A stretch of 64,000 nt of DNA, taken from Halonotius aquaticus. GTDB taxonomy: Archaea > Halobacteriota > Halobacteria > Halobacteriales > Haloferacaceae. Under the pieces are notes generated by a model. That model searched no databases. It was given only the letters and a program-made list of their open reading frames with translations, and was not told the DNA's origin. The stretch is taken from positions 124,001-188,000 of the forward strand of contig NZ_QKNY01000009.1 of NCBI RefSeq assembly GCF_003605575.1, given 5' to 3'. The position numbers and the translations under genes were made by a program. The first letter of the stretch is position 1; every line of letters starts with the position of its first letter. Positions 63,638-64,000 of this stretch are shown here, in pieces.

Positions 63638-64000
63638 GCCTCCACGTTGACCTCATTGTTCCAGCCTACAACGAGGGCGGAAACCTCGAACAGATGGTCA
63701 AGCGGACAACAGATGTTCTCCGTGACCGGGCTGATGGATGGACGTTTGGCATCCTACTCGTCGTCAGCGATGGCTCGACCGATGGTACCCAGGAACTGGC
63801 AGCTGATCTCGACGACCGGTATCCCGAAGTGTCACAGTTAGTTCGGACGGAGAACTTCGGCTTCGGGAACGCGATTCGGGATGGGCTTGCTCATGCAGAC
63901 GGTGATGTCCTTATTCCGTTTATGGCCGATCTATCGGATGACCCTGCCGATATTCCAAAGATGATTGAACAGATCAACGCAGGGCACGATGTCGTCTACG
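63634..64000 (+). CDS. Family 2 glycosyltransferase (partial)
   Basis: The ATG at 63634 overlaps the preceding stop by 4 bases and the frame is open to the edge, giving about 122 residues. VDLIVPAYNEGGNLEQMV and VVSDGSTDGTQEL are the GT-A start. MADLSDDPADIP supplies the DxD-type motif. It is DPM-like. The end, and any membrane helices, lie outside the window. Confidence 0.82.
   Translation, partial: MSLHVDLIVPAYNEGGNLEQMVKRTTDVLRDRADGWTFGILLVVSDGSTDGTQELAADLDDRYPEVSQLVRTENFGFGNAIRDGLAHADGDVLIPFMADLSDDPADIPKMIEQINAGHDVVY

Noticed and set aside
1-64000. CRISPR arrays, rRNA, tRNA genes and insertion sequences
   Set aside because: No regularly spaced repeats, no cloverleaf with a GTTCRANNC arm, no transposase with terminal repeats were seen by eye. 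A dedicated tRNA and IS search would settle this.

Overview
The window is chromosomal DNA from a halophilic archaeon (class Halobacteria). The evidence is GC-rich sequence, strongly acidic predicted proteins, a TATA-like box about 22-31 bases upstream of many start codons with little or no room for a leader (leaderless transcripts), Tat-type lipoprotein signals, a halocyanin, and an archaeal information-processing set (DNA polymerase B, Mre11-Rad50, PAN, aIF5A). The sufCBD-polB-rad50-mre11-pan gene order is one I associate with haloarchaea such as Haloferax. I cannot name the genus.

Layout. 1-1.7 kb: ECF biotin transporter bioY-bioM-bioN on the minus strand, behind a BirA-like operator. 1.8-5.3 kb: a regulator-like protein, a Cas4-like Fe-S protein, TsaC/Sua5, aIF5A and an agmatinase-family enzyme likely involved in aIF5A modification, then a 42-residue membrane microprotein. 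5.5-20 kb: phosphate metabolism, with a PPP-type phosphatase, polyphosphate kinase, an ArsC/LMW-phosphatase-like protein, an AbrB-PhoU regulator, pstS-pstC-pstA-pstB and two phoU paralogues. PstA carries a very long extra membrane domain. Zinc-ribbon microproteins and a PAS histidine kinase are interspersed. 20-24 kb: MATE exporter, glutaredoxin, zinc microprotein, thioesterase and a REC-PAS protein. 24.1-28.8 kb: iron/sulfur block (DtxR-family regulator, ferritin-like protein, sufCBD). 28.9-41.1 kb: replication, repair and proteolysis: PolB interrupted by a 450-residue intein, Rad50-Mre11, a winged-helix protein, PAN and endonuclease III. 41.1-41.7 kb: a VapBC-type pair. 41.7-46.6 kb: a cytochrome bc operon with halocyanin and small membrane proteins but no Rieske gene. 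46.7-64 kb: a surface-glycan island with at least seven GT-A glycosyltransferases, two GT-C-like membrane proteins, an ABC exporter, a sulfatase-fold enzyme, a small SMR/EamA-like membrane protein, and an NDP-sugar epimerase plus dehydrogenase. It runs off the right edge.

The base composition is uneven. The first 47 kb is uniformly GC-rich, while parts of the glycan island (about 53.9-55.9 kb and 59.5-61.4 kb) are strikingly AT-rich and look acquired. I saw no rRNA, tRNA, CRISPR array or complete insertion sequence.

I found no single clearly unprecedented multi-gene system. The best leads are the intein at the exonuclease II motif of PolB, palindromic CTATATAG-type sites near several phosphate genes, a basic upstream ORF overlapping ppk, the enlarged PstA, the BirA operator placed over an archaeal TATA element, and the mosaic glycan locus.
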